Below are positions 34,104 to 44,659 of a stretch of DNA of 64,000 bases, piece after piece. Numbering within the stretch: the first letter of the stretch is position 1; every line of letters begins with the position of its first letter. The notes under the pieces were generated by a model. That model had not been told where the DNA came from. It saw nothing but the letters and a program-made list of their open reading frames with translations, and did no database searches. The stretch spans positions 5,915,001 through 5,979,000 of the forward strand of contig CM056875.1 in the NCBI GenBank assembly GCA_029876055.1. Reading direction: 5' to 3'. Position numbers and translations under genes: made by a program. The DNA comes from Madurella fahalii. Taxonomy: Eukaryota > Ascomycota > Sordariomycetes > Sordariales.

Positions 34104-35339
34104 CTAAAAAATGGGCATAGTGCCGTATACCTCCCTCAGCTGTTCCCAAGTCACACTGTTTCCGTAAATAAGCTTCGCAACCATCTTGCCAGCCCAAAGA
34201 CTTCCTTTTGAAGTCATGTACTGGCGGTAAGTAATCTCGGCACTCCTAGAAGCCATGTAGGTGGAGAGTGGTGTAAGATTCGGACGCAGTGCCGTGTCTA
34301 CCCCTAGATTGTCCAGCGGCGGCCTCTTTTCCTGACGTCTCTCCGTTTCCCTTATAGACTCCACAACAAGATTCTTCAGCTCGATGATGGGACGATTCTT
34401 CTCATCTGACAACACTGGGAAGGTGACAAATTCTGAGCAGACTGACAGCTGCTCAAGGGGGGCAGCCTGTGCACTGCCCAATCAATAATTCCCGTCAGAT
34501 TATACTCGTCGTCAAAAAGCATATTGCCGTAATGCAGGTCGAGATGACATAGGGAGAAAGGGCCTCGGACTCTGTCTTCAATGATAATGTGGCTTAGCGC
34601 CATTTTCAGCACCCAACATACCGTCAGCCAGTCTGGGTCATCCGGATGCATGGCAATTATCTGCCGATTTTCGCCCTGTCTCTGGTTGTAGAAATATTCC
34701 AGCGAAGTTTCCAGGGGGTCAGGCGAAGAGTGCCAGGCCATAGCCGTGATCTCGACGGGCTGATCGGCATTCTCTCTACACCAAAGGCGCCCAATGCGGC
34801 TGAAGGTCAGATTCTGGAGTTCCGCGAAGATATTTGCAAGCTGTTTGGCCACTTTGGCATGGAATTGGTGAGGTATGGCCGTCGCCACCCCTTTCGGAAC
34901 GGTGCGGCCACCCAGGTACTCCATGAAAATGTACGGGTAGCCAAAGGGTTGGTCCGCGGACGTTTCAAAGTCGAAGACCTGAGGGATCGGGATAGTGGTA
35001 TACTTTTTGACTATTTTCATCGTAGCAATCTCGCTAAGCATCGAGGTTCTATCGTGGTCATCGGAGGGCTTGATGCGGGATTCGAGCGATCCAGAACACA
35101 TCGTCTGAAAATACGAGCTCCAGGGCCACATTATCGAAACCAGATGTAAAATGTGTTAGATTGACGCTGCAATCGACATGCGAGGGTACGTATGGTTGGT
35201 GTTTCCTCCGCGATTCTATTCCGCGTGTTTTCAGATACTCGAAGTTTGCTGTGGAGTGAAGGAGCTGGATTCGCTTATACTTGTCCGAATCTGGACTCAT
35301 GGCAGCAAAACCCTGCCAGTGGTAGCTTGGTCTTTCCAT
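34104..35339 (-). pseudogene. APH-type phosphotransferase (kinase-fold) pseudogene
   Basis: Aminoglycoside-phosphotransferase-like family expanded in filamentous fungi; natural substrates are mostly unknown. Reading the minus strand from about 35339 (MERPSYHWQGF) gives FDNVALELVFSDDVFWIARI. A frameshift at about 35060 leads into DDHDRTSMLSEIATMKIVKK, the hinge sequence YPYIFMEYLGG, the catalytic loop LCHLDLHYGNMLFDDEYN and the metal-binding GIIDWA. A second shift at about 34480 then leads into AAPLEQLSVCSEF and the C-terminal helices ending GTMPIF. The catalytic Asp/Asn loop is intact, but two frame changes prevent one protein; no intron explains either. A homopolymer or assembly error is less likely with two events. 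Confidence 0.72.
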
Positions 35340-36453
35340 CTCGCTAGACAACTTCAGTGCTCCGGTGGAGAAGACAGTTTGGCAAAGAGCTCGTAAGCTT
35401 GTTGACCTCGAGATCAAAGCAACCGGTACGCAGAGCGCCAGGGTTGGGGGACAACAAAAGTCGGGTCCGTGCGCTGGGCTCTGTTTAGCAGAAGAGGGTG
35501 GCCTGCGGAGGGAGGCCGACCACTCAGAAAACGGAAGCGTCGACAGCAACACACATCTTACAGGTAAGCGCCACATCTACCCTTCTAGCTGTGCCAGTTG
35601 CAGAGGCACGAGACGTGTTATTTTAGAACGAACAAGGCAGCGAGGTATCTTAGCATATGGGAAAATTTGACGGCGCTGTCATGCCTCGAAAAGCTTTTCG
35701 AATATTGGCAAAGAGAGCTGGGCTGCACCTAACGCCGAGAACATGCAAGTTTCACGGAGAAGAGCCGCTAGGGACACGAACGATGGTCATAGCAGGATTC
35801 TCTATGTATAGGGCAGGTTTCTTTATCTTAGCCGCGTCAGTTTACATAGAAAGGCTCTATAGTAATATGGTAGAACTCCATGAGTAGAAAAGTTTGCTCC
35901 CCTCGATCCCGTCTTTGTTGTGTGCGGAGTGCAGCCCCACTGCAGGGGCCCGGCAACCGGCATCAGATTTGCACGAGCCACCCACCGCCAGCCATCTGCA
36001 ACCTAAGGTGGCAGGCCCCCGGCCCCTGGATGTGGGGTTTCCGAGCGATGCCGAGTGCTTGTTTCCCAAACAACAACTGCACCGTGATCTCGAATAGCAA
36101 CAGCAGCAATTCGTCCATCCGTGAAAGAGGCCACAGAGCAGTTCCCCACTTGTAGCACCTATCGCGACGCTCCTTCAGCGCCCGCTACTGCGCGCGTCGC
36201 TATTACTGGCTCCAATTTTGACCCAGCAACTCGATTTGCGCAACACCGACGGGCTACATTGTCGCTTGCAGCCGCGACCGAACCCGCATCTTCGGATCGA
36301 GTGCGTCCTTCCTGGAAACATTCGACGCGATAGGGAGGATGTCCTGCTGAACAGCCGTTTGTCCCGCGAATCGCACCACCGGGTCGTAGAGTTATCAAGG
36401 CTGATTGGCTGATTCGGAACCAACTTGCCGCCATCCTCCAGCAATCCAGCACA
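35340..36453. other. intergenic
   Basis: Between the APH remnant and the WAPL gene. No coding signal recognised. The final few hundred bases should be the WAPL promoter and leader. Confidence 0.4.
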
Positions 36454-39067
36454 ATGGCCAGCACCAGCGACTTTGACTTTGGCTTCGCGCCGAAGAAGAA
36501 AGTTACTACCTATGGCAAAGCCGGGCGAAGGAGACCCCAGGCGACACCGGTGGGAGTTCTGAGACATGCGGAATCGGCGCCTGTGATCCCGACGGCATCC
36601 ACTTTCACCTCACCTTCCAGCTCGCCTGAGCCCTATCAGCCGTTGGCGCGCGCCACCGATTCAAGCAAGGGCAGACCGCGACAGCAAGGTCACACAAAAA
36701 ACCCCGGAGTTCGCCAGAAGCCTCCCGAGGAGGCAGAAAGCCAGCCGCTTCCTGAGATTGCCGGGATCGAGCCACAGCACGACGATGGCGCGAGAGCCAA
36801 GAAACGGAGGCTTGTGCGAGGATATTCCGACAAGGGGAGGTTTGACGGTCCCTACTCGACCCCGGATTCGTCCCCCTCGGGCGGGCGATCGTCTGGGTCT
36901 GAGGCTGACGAGGAAATCCCTCGATCAGCGCCGAATGCGACCCGTGCTGTAGCTTCCCGGAATACCCCCGAGAAGGATATCGGCATGGAGGATGCTGGCT
37001 CCGCGCCGATGCCATTTTCCGCGAAGACATCTCGGGCATTCAAGAATCTAAGTGTCAGCTCCAAACAGCCGGAGAGGAATAAACAGCAAATTCCCATCCG
37101 TCTCTCCGCGCAAGTTTCTTCCTCTAAGGCTGTCCCCAAGCCAACGCCGCGGTCACAGACTACGGCAGCCGATACCCACACCCCGGGCCCTACGGCTCGG
37201 ACGACCCGGAAAAGACGTCTTATCGATGCTCTTGCGGCCCAGGCAGAGGATGAGACTAGCTCGGGGGGAGAAGAGGCGTCCTCGCAAGCATCAGCCATTC
37301 CGCATGCCGGACCGACATCGGCATTCAGGGACTCCAGCCCACCGGCGCTATCAAGTTTGAACCAGCCAAAGACTCTTGCGCGACCCGTCATCGCAGCCAA
37401 GAAGACTGGCCCGAAGTTTACTTACAGCCAGCAAAGAACGATGCTAGCTGATGACGACGACTTGCTAGGAGGTGCTGGGTTTGATGACCTTGGCAATGGG
37501 TCGGCCGGCGGGGCGCTGTTCAACTTTGGGCGCCTCACTAAAAGCTCAACCATAAACACCTTTTCCTATCTCGACGAAGACGACGAGACCGTCAACACCG
37601 GCGCCGTTCGGAGCCTTCATGAGTTGAGGCAAGCCGGCGCAAATAGCCGGTTTGCCGACGAAATGGATGATATACTCGACAGGATTGGCTCGCCGTCGGC
37701 CAAACCTTCGTCCTTGCGCAGGGGTGCATTGCTAGAGGTTGCGCAGAAGATGAAACACAAAGACTTCCGCCAGCAATTCCGCAACCACAGCGATGGGGGT
37801 AATTTGTTCAAGTCTCTTGGAGAGGAGACGGATCTGGTGTCTGGCTACGCCGTCCTTGCCATCGTCACTACCCTTCTTGCTGCTACCACATCCGCTCATC
37901 TAATCCAACAGCTTCGCTCACAAGGCCTCCCCAAGCTTATCAGCCGGCTTTTGGGCGAATCTACCGATATAGCCCAGCTAGCCAAGGATAGGAAGCATAA
38001 CGTGTCCAGGAATGCCCAGATAACGTTAACGACGATCAGAGGCTCACTCTTGGACTTGCCTATCTGGGAGCCTTTCTCTCCGACGTTGTTGTCGCCGCGC
38101 ACGCTGGCGTTGAAGTGCTTGGATCTTTTCATGAGGCAATCTACCCACACGTCGGCCGACGATGAGGTGTTCTCCCAGGTTGTTTCGGACTGCCTGTTCT
38201 CGATCCTCTCGGATGGCGTGTCTGACCCCGGGTGCTGGGACTTCCCGCATCGCCAAGAGTCGTGCGACTTTTATCTCGCGCTTTATGTGCTCGAGGGTCA
38301 CTCGATTAACGCGATGCAGTCGCGTTTGAGTTCTAGGTGGACCAAACAATACGCCCCAACTGTCGCAGACGTTCTGGAAACAGCGCTAGACCGGCCCGCT
38401 GATAAGTTTGACGACCTCGAGAGTCTCACGCTCAGGATCTCTCTCAACATCACAAACCACAACGGCGAGGCCTCCCGCCTGTTTGTCGAGAAGGGGTTGC
38501 TTGGGCGCCTCGCAAAATCAGCTTGTGTCGCTTTTGGAGTGGTGCTGAATTCGATGAAGGTCGACTCATTCTTGTCCAAAGTCCTCGAGTCCCTCATCAT
38601 GATGCTGGGGGCCATGATCAATTTTTGTGTATATTATCCACCTGCTTCGGCAACCCTCGAGGAACGAGACGACGGGGTGGGGTCGCCGCTGAATCAACTG
38701 ATTCGAGTCTTTGCAGACAACCACTCAAAGACGGGAGACGTAAGTTAACTAGCCGAGGAGCCGGCCGGACGCAGTTGCTGACCTGGTGCAGGCCGACTCG
38801 ATGGAGGAGACACAACTCAACGTTGCCCTCGGTTATCTTTCGATCCTCTTGGGTTACCTTTGCTTGCGCGAGTCGATTCGGGACCGGTTCGTCTCGGTTC
38901 ACCCAAAGAAACGCGTCCAGCCGCTGCTCGACTCGATCAACGAGTTCATCGCCTTCCACCACAAGGTTGCCGAGGCACAGGGCCGAGACGAATCGAAGCA
39001 GGATTCTGCGACGGCCGCGTTGGCCCGTCTGCAGAGCCTGGTAGACCAGCTGGCAGCGCAGGGTTGA
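36454..39067 (+). CDS. WAPL-domain cohesin-release factor
   Basis: Wapl (Rad61/Wpl1) proteins open the cohesin ring, with Pds5, to unload it from chromatin. Two exons, 36454-38739 and 38792-39067, give about 853 aa. The 52-bp intron has GTAAGT and a GCAG acceptor and joins SKTGD to ADSMEETQLNVALGYLSILLG in frame. The N-terminal ~350 residues are low complexity, basic and Ser/Pro-rich. The C-terminal half is a helical WAPL domain, starting around NTGAVRSLHELRQAG and including FADEMDDILDRI and SGYAVLAIVTTLLAATTSAH. It is recognised by this domain; the disordered N-terminus is typical and poorly conserved. It sits alone between a pseudogene and the Rheb gene. Confidence 0.85.
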
Positions 39068-40038
39068 CGATATCTGGCCGCCATTGCATACGCTTCTGGG
39101 TTTATCATTGGCGTTTAGGATTCAACGGGGGACCTGGAGAACGCGGCTTGCATAGGGATGCGGCAGCTTTGATTTATGATTGGGAGCACTTGGTCGGTTA
39201 TGATGTTATGGCTGGCAGTTTGAAGCATGTCAATGACGGGAAGATTACAATGACCTTGGGAACATGGCATGGGACACGGGGGATACGACCTGCAGCGGGT
39301 AGATTACATAGATACGACAGCCAACACTCGTAGGCCACCAATGGCTGCATCTGGAATTTGGCCATGAGTGCCCGGTCTATATTGACTGCGTCTGTGGCGA
39401 TGCTGCATTCGGGCTTCGGGGCTTCGCGCGCGAATAGCCGACGGGTTTGCCCGTCCATCACATGCTGCAAAGTTGCAGAGCTGTGGCGCGCAGACGTACC
39501 ACGATTCCCCGTTGAGATCAATGCCTGGTCCAGAACTCTGGAGCCGCCGCAATCCGTTCCCCACTTGGCCCCACCGCCCAGCCCTGACACAGACCCCTCC
39601 AGCCGTGACGCCAAAGGTAGCCACCCCGCCCCCCTTCCCTGACAGGGCTCTCGCAAACGGCGAACTCTTGTATGTATGCAGTTGATTTCCACTTAGACGA
39701 ACTTGTCTGTGCAAGCCTCTTTTCTTCACCACCACCGCAGGCTACTGTTGACACGGCTCGCACCGCTCTCACTTTATCTTCCGTAACGAAGCGTTGCGGC
39801 TTGAGCAGAACCCACGCCAGCTGTACGAATCGGCATATACCATCCCGTTCTAACGGCTGCACATCTCCGGCCGCGGTCCCTCCCCGCAACCCAAACACTC
39901 CAGCTTCAGTTTCTCGTCTGTCGCGCGGCTTTGCAGCGAGCCGATTTTGGTAGCGTTGTTTACGGCCTACGACGCCCTGATCGCGCTACCAAACACACGA
40001 ATCCCCACACTTCCATTCCACATCTCTCCAACGTATAA
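39068..40038. other. intergenic
   Basis: About 1 kb between the WAPL gene and the Rheb gene. Pyrimidine-rich stretches precede the Rheb start. No supported gene. Confidence 0.45.
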
Positions 40039-40784
40039 ATGCCATCACCAGGGACCAAACAGAGGAAGATTGCCATTGTTGGCAGCCGCTCAGTCGGTTC
40101 GTTAGATCCCTACCTTCGCTACCTTCCCTCCCCTCCTCCCTTTTCCGCCGCTAATATCTGTCGTTGATCAACCACAGGCAAGTCTTCCCTCGCAGTCCGC
40201 TACGTCGACGGGCACTTTGTTGAGAGCTACTACCCGACCATCGAGAACACGTTCAGCAAGGAGATACGGTACAAGGGGCAGGACTACTCGACCGAGATCG
40301 TCGACACCGCCGGCCAAGACGAGTACAGCATTCTTAACTCGAAACACTTTATCGGCATCCACGGCTACATGCTCGTCTACAGCGTCCAGTCCCTCCAGTC
40401 GTTCGAAATGGTCCAGGTTATCCGGGACAAGATCTTGAACCATCTCGTATGATTCCCCTTCCCCCCCCCCCCCCCCTTCCCCTTTTTTTTTTTTTTTTTT
40501 TTTCTCTTCTTTTTTAAACCCCAACTAACCGTTCCATTCACCAGGGCACCGACTCCGTCCCCATCTGCGTAGTAGGCAACAAGTCCGACCTGCGCCCGGA
40601 GCAGCGCCAGGTGACTCCCGAAGAAGGGAAAGAGCTGTCGGAGAAGTTCAAGTGCGCCTGGACCGAGGCCAGCGCGCGGTACAACGAGAACGTCGCCAAG
40701 GCGTTTGAGTTACTGATCGGGGAGATTGAGGACTCGCAGAACCCGGCCGAGGCGCCGGGCGGGGGCAAGTGCGTGGTGATGTGA
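40039..40784 (+). CDS. Rheb-family small GTPase
   Basis: Farnesylated GTPase that activates TOR complex 1 and, in fungi, affects basic amino-acid uptake. Three exons: 40039-40096, 40178-40446 and 40545-40784, giving 188 aa. G motifs are all present: GSRSVGKSSL (Arg at the position of Ras Gly12, as usual for Rheb), effector YYPTIENTF, DTAGQDEYS, GNKSDL and EASARYNENV. The C-terminus is a CaaX box, CVVM. Intron 2 (98 bp) carries a C16 run followed by a T21 run before the CTAAC branch site and CCAG acceptor. The neighbours are not functionally linked. Confidence 0.95.
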
Positions 40785-41579
40785 AATCCCCGGGTGGATG
40801 GATGAGGTGCATGCCCCGGGCGGGAGAAGCTGATAGGGAACAACCGGAGACTGGGCTGGACTGGATCCGGCCAAAAGCTGGAAACCTGAACCCGGTTTCT
40901 ACGGCCTATGGAGAAAGAGGAGAAAGGGTTTGTGGGAAGGCACGGCGCTGACGCTCCGTTTTCAAAGACACCGCGTCCAATTTGGATGATTGGGAGGTGG
41001 GTATAAAGGGGCTTAGGGAATATGTGCGCGGGACGGGGCAACTATGGTATAGGTTTGGGCTGATCCCGGTTGACACGGTTCGTTTCTGGGTTATATTCGT
41101 TTTGAATTTCTTTTTGATATCTTCCCTCGCCTCTCGACAAGTTGGGAGGTGTCGTTTCCATCTTGATTTCTTTCCTTCAACTTGGATGTCAACACCGTTG
41201 CATATACATGCATAGGCGGGCGCTTGAGCGAGCGGGAGCGGGAGCGGTGCCGGTGCCATTCATAACGTTTCCCATCAGAAGGACTTTGCATGAGATATCC
41301 TGGGCCGTCGATGTACGATGAGGATCATGGCGGTTGAGTACATTTACATATTGGTACAGCTACTGGGGAGTGGAAAGAAGGACAAGGGCAAATGGACCAG
41401 AGCTTCACACGCAATTGTACACTTCCACACAACAGGCCTGTGCTCTTCCGACATTTATTTGACCAAACGCCAACTCCCATCTACTCGTGCTTGGAGTATC
41501 TCAGTTCTCATCGTCTCGCTCGATTCACTTGCCATCGCAACCAACCCCGGAATCTTCCACACAAGGTCCGACAAGCCTT
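40785..41579. other. convergent intergenic region
   Basis: 3' flanks of the Rheb gene and the seryl-tRNA synthetase gene. No further coding sequence recognised. Confidence 0.5.
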
Positions 41580-44257
41580 TTACTGGGCAGGGGTCTCCTT
41601 CCCCTTCGCTGCTGTTTTCGCGAACGGAATGAAGTCAGGCGCACCGGGAAGGTACTAGTTTTGTTAGTACTTAGACATACAACAACCGGGTTTCCGTCTG
41701 CATGGCTTACCTTCCGAAGTGGTTCGGGGATTTTGACGCCCTAGAACAGATGAGTCTGCTGAGAGTGATAAAAACCTGTGAGCGACTTACATCTTCAGTC
41801 TGGAAGTTCTCCAAGATAGCGCAGATTGTCCTCGTCGTCGCGCAGAGGGTCGAGTTGAGGCAGTGCACATATGTCTTCTTAACATCGGTTTGCTTTTTGA
41901 TGCCGAAACGAATCTCCAAGTCACGGCTCTGATAATCGGTGCAGTTCCTAATATGAAGGTCAGCGTGGCCTGCAACCCGCCCATGATGCCACTACGCTAT
42001 ATCGCAGTTTCTAAGCTGAAAACTGCTGGCGAAACGTCGCCGTCGCCTAGCTCGGTCAGGGGCGGCATGGGGTGGGACGTACGAGCAGCTAACAAGTTCC
42101 TTGAACTCTCCTTGGTGCTACAATGGGAGGGGAGTCAGCATCACGGTCTTGCGGCATATTCAAATTTCAATCTTACCGGGAACCATGCTTCAAGATCAAG
42201 CTTCTTGGCGGCTTCGCACCAGTTAGTAAACAAAACACGACTTCTCATCCCACCCATACGTACCGGCGTTGTCTACATCTCCTGTGTTAGCCATTTTGTG
42301 CATTGATGGAAGGATTGAGAAGTCAACATACTGAGAGCACCTGAGACAATGGCAACGACACGGTAGGGGATGCCAAGAGACTTGTAGAACTCCTCCGAGG
42401 TCGAGATCATGGTGTCGAACATCTCCCAAGACCTGTATCTCTGTGAGACGGTGCCCAGATATGCAGACGCGAGTGTGACTACTACTCACTTCTCAGGGTC
42501 CGTAATGCAGAATTGCTCGACCTGAGAGCGGTTAGACACACGAGTATAAGGTGGAAAGGGGGTAAACAAACCTTTGTGAACTCATGGACGCGGAAGATAC
42601 CCCACACGTCTTTGCCGTGCTATGTGGACGTAAGCACCTGAAAAGGACTAAAAGACGCACAGTTTGAAGACTTACAGCACCGGCTTCTTTGCGGAAGCAT
42701 GTCGAGTATCCCGCATACCTAGTACCCGTTGAGTAACGATCTGATGGAAGACATGCCAGGTCACTTACTTCAGGGGAAGCTGCTTGGGTTGGAGCCATTC
42801 GTCGCTATGGTAGGCGCTGATCGGTTGTTCCGAGGTCTGACGTACCAACGTTAGCAACACGTCGGGTAGGAATATCCGGCGTTTGTATGAGATAGTGGCA
42901 TTGTCATCCTCGACCAAGCGGAAGCGAATAAGTTGCAATTATAGTAATCGGCAAGTTGACCCACCGCAATAAGATACTTGTCGGTCTGGTCTCCGGTGAC
43001 CTTGTAAAGCTCTTCATCGTATCTAGAAAAAGTCAGCGGGAGCTATTCGCGCCGCCAAAACGCTTCTAAACACCGCAAAATTCGAACTGCTACCATAGAA
43101 AGGGGGAGTCTCCGTCGCTATGAAGAGACGAGCGCTGACTTACTGCGAGAGCTGGGCGGTCTTGGCCATCTGATCCTTAAGCATGAGTTGGGGAGTCTGT
43201 AGGGGGATGTAATCCTTCTCAGAGAGGAACTCAAGGCCGTAGTTAATCAGAGCCCTGGAATCTAAGGTCAAAATCCGAAGAAGGCGGGCCTGTGGTTTGG
43301 GTGTCATACTGGTTGAGGAACACACCCCAACGACGCAAGAAGTATCCGCGGTGCCCGACGACCTTGACGCCTCTCTCTGGGTCATAACCATCCAGCTTGT
43401 CGAGAACCTCGTGATCTATTTCGCGGCGCTTAGTTACTGCCTGCAAGCAATTGAGGTGGCGTTGTGCTCACGGGAGAGGACATTGCGCTTCTCAAAGGCG
43501 ACACCTTCAGGGGCCCAGGTGCGCTCAACCCTATTATTGTCCTATTCGTAGTTAGACCTCCACAACTATCGAGCGGAAAGATCAAATCTTTACGAACCTC
43601 GCTGTTCGAGACGGGAACGGAATCGTGGACGATGTTGCCAATAGTCCGGACCTTGGCCTTTAGAAGCCTCTCCTTCTCAGCAGCCAAAGCAAGGAGATCC
43701 TTTTTCTCCTTCTCGAGGTCGGCTGGGACGTGTCAGTACCCTCAAGCAGCCCAATGTGCACCGGTCCTCCTACCTTTTTGCTTTAGGAGATCGCTAACAT
43801 CCTCCTTGGCCTGCACCAATGTCAGCGCGGGTAGCCGGAGGTAACGGGCAGAGCGCATGCCTTCTTCTTCGGGCCAATCTGCTTCTGGACTTCGTTTATC
43901 TTGGCGTTGATTTGGGTGGCCGAGTACGCAGCTACATGTGGCGGCGGGTGAATTAGAGTTCGGCATGCGACGACCGTGGCATTGACTCACTTTTGCGGTG
44001 GTCCTCGAACATGGAAATCACTTCGTCAACCGCTTCGACACTGGCATGGCGCTTCCGCTGGCTCTCCCTGATCTTCTCCGGGTTGCCGCCGCGCTCGGCA
44101 ACTGTTTGGGACCCAGGTCAGCCTCGTAGACAGGAACAGGGAAAACGCCAAGCCAGCATTGGCTGGAATTGATATCGGGAGAGAAGTCCCGGACCACGTA
44201 GCAGCGAAAACACGGGAGACGCAGTGAGTCCGTACTAAAATCGTTGACATCGAGCAT
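41580..44257 (-). CDS. SES1: cytosolic seryl-tRNA synthetase, 20 exons
   Basis: Class II synthetase charging tRNA-Ser. Exons: 44257-44236, 44101-43991, 43931-43861, 43810-43774, 43722-43598, 43541-43472, 43415-43310, 43254-43144, 43022-42965, 42836-42769, 42718-42676, 42619-42572, 42521-42490, 42432-42332, 42272-42264, 42211-42177, 42117-42083, 41947-41791, 41740-41711 and 41654-41580. The sum is 1,344 nt, 447 aa, and every junction keeps frame. The N-terminal helical hairpin follows MLDVNDFIAERGG; motif 2 spans STCFRKEAGAHG to FRVHEFTKVEQF; motif 3 is NSTLCATTRTICAILENFQ. Intron 3 is GC-AG (GCATGC donor) and exon 15 is a 9-nt microexon completing SGALNNAA. The 19 introns are 50-135 bp. It is divergent from nothing close; the regulator gene lies about 400 bp upstream in the same orientation. 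Confidence 0.95.
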
Positions 44258-44659
44258 CCTGACGGGCCCTAGATGCGGCTGTTCGTCGGCGATCGTATGG
44301 GTATGGCTGGGTGAACCGGTACGGCTGTATAGAGGGCACAACAACAGGAAAGGTGGTGTTGCCGCAAACACAAGATATGGCGGGGCAGAATATTATTTCG
44401 GCGGGGTGGAGGGGAAGGTGGGGTGAAGATGGGACCAGGGGTCTAAGTACTCCAACAGTGCATACCCCGTTTATATCAATACGCTCCCGGCAGTGACTCA
44501 GCCAAGCACATGGCTATGCTTATTGACATGCGATTAATTAATTGGAGGGCTGTGGTCAACCATCTTCCTCGCACTGCCTCTCACCCAAGGAGAAAAGTCA
44601 CCAGCAAAGGCTGCCGCCGTCCAGCAGCCCTCACACGGTTATTTGCGGCTGGGAGATCT
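44258..44659. other. short intergenic region
   Basis: Holds the promoter of the seryl-tRNA synthetase gene and the 3' flank of the upstream regulator gene. No gene recognised. Confidence 0.5.
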
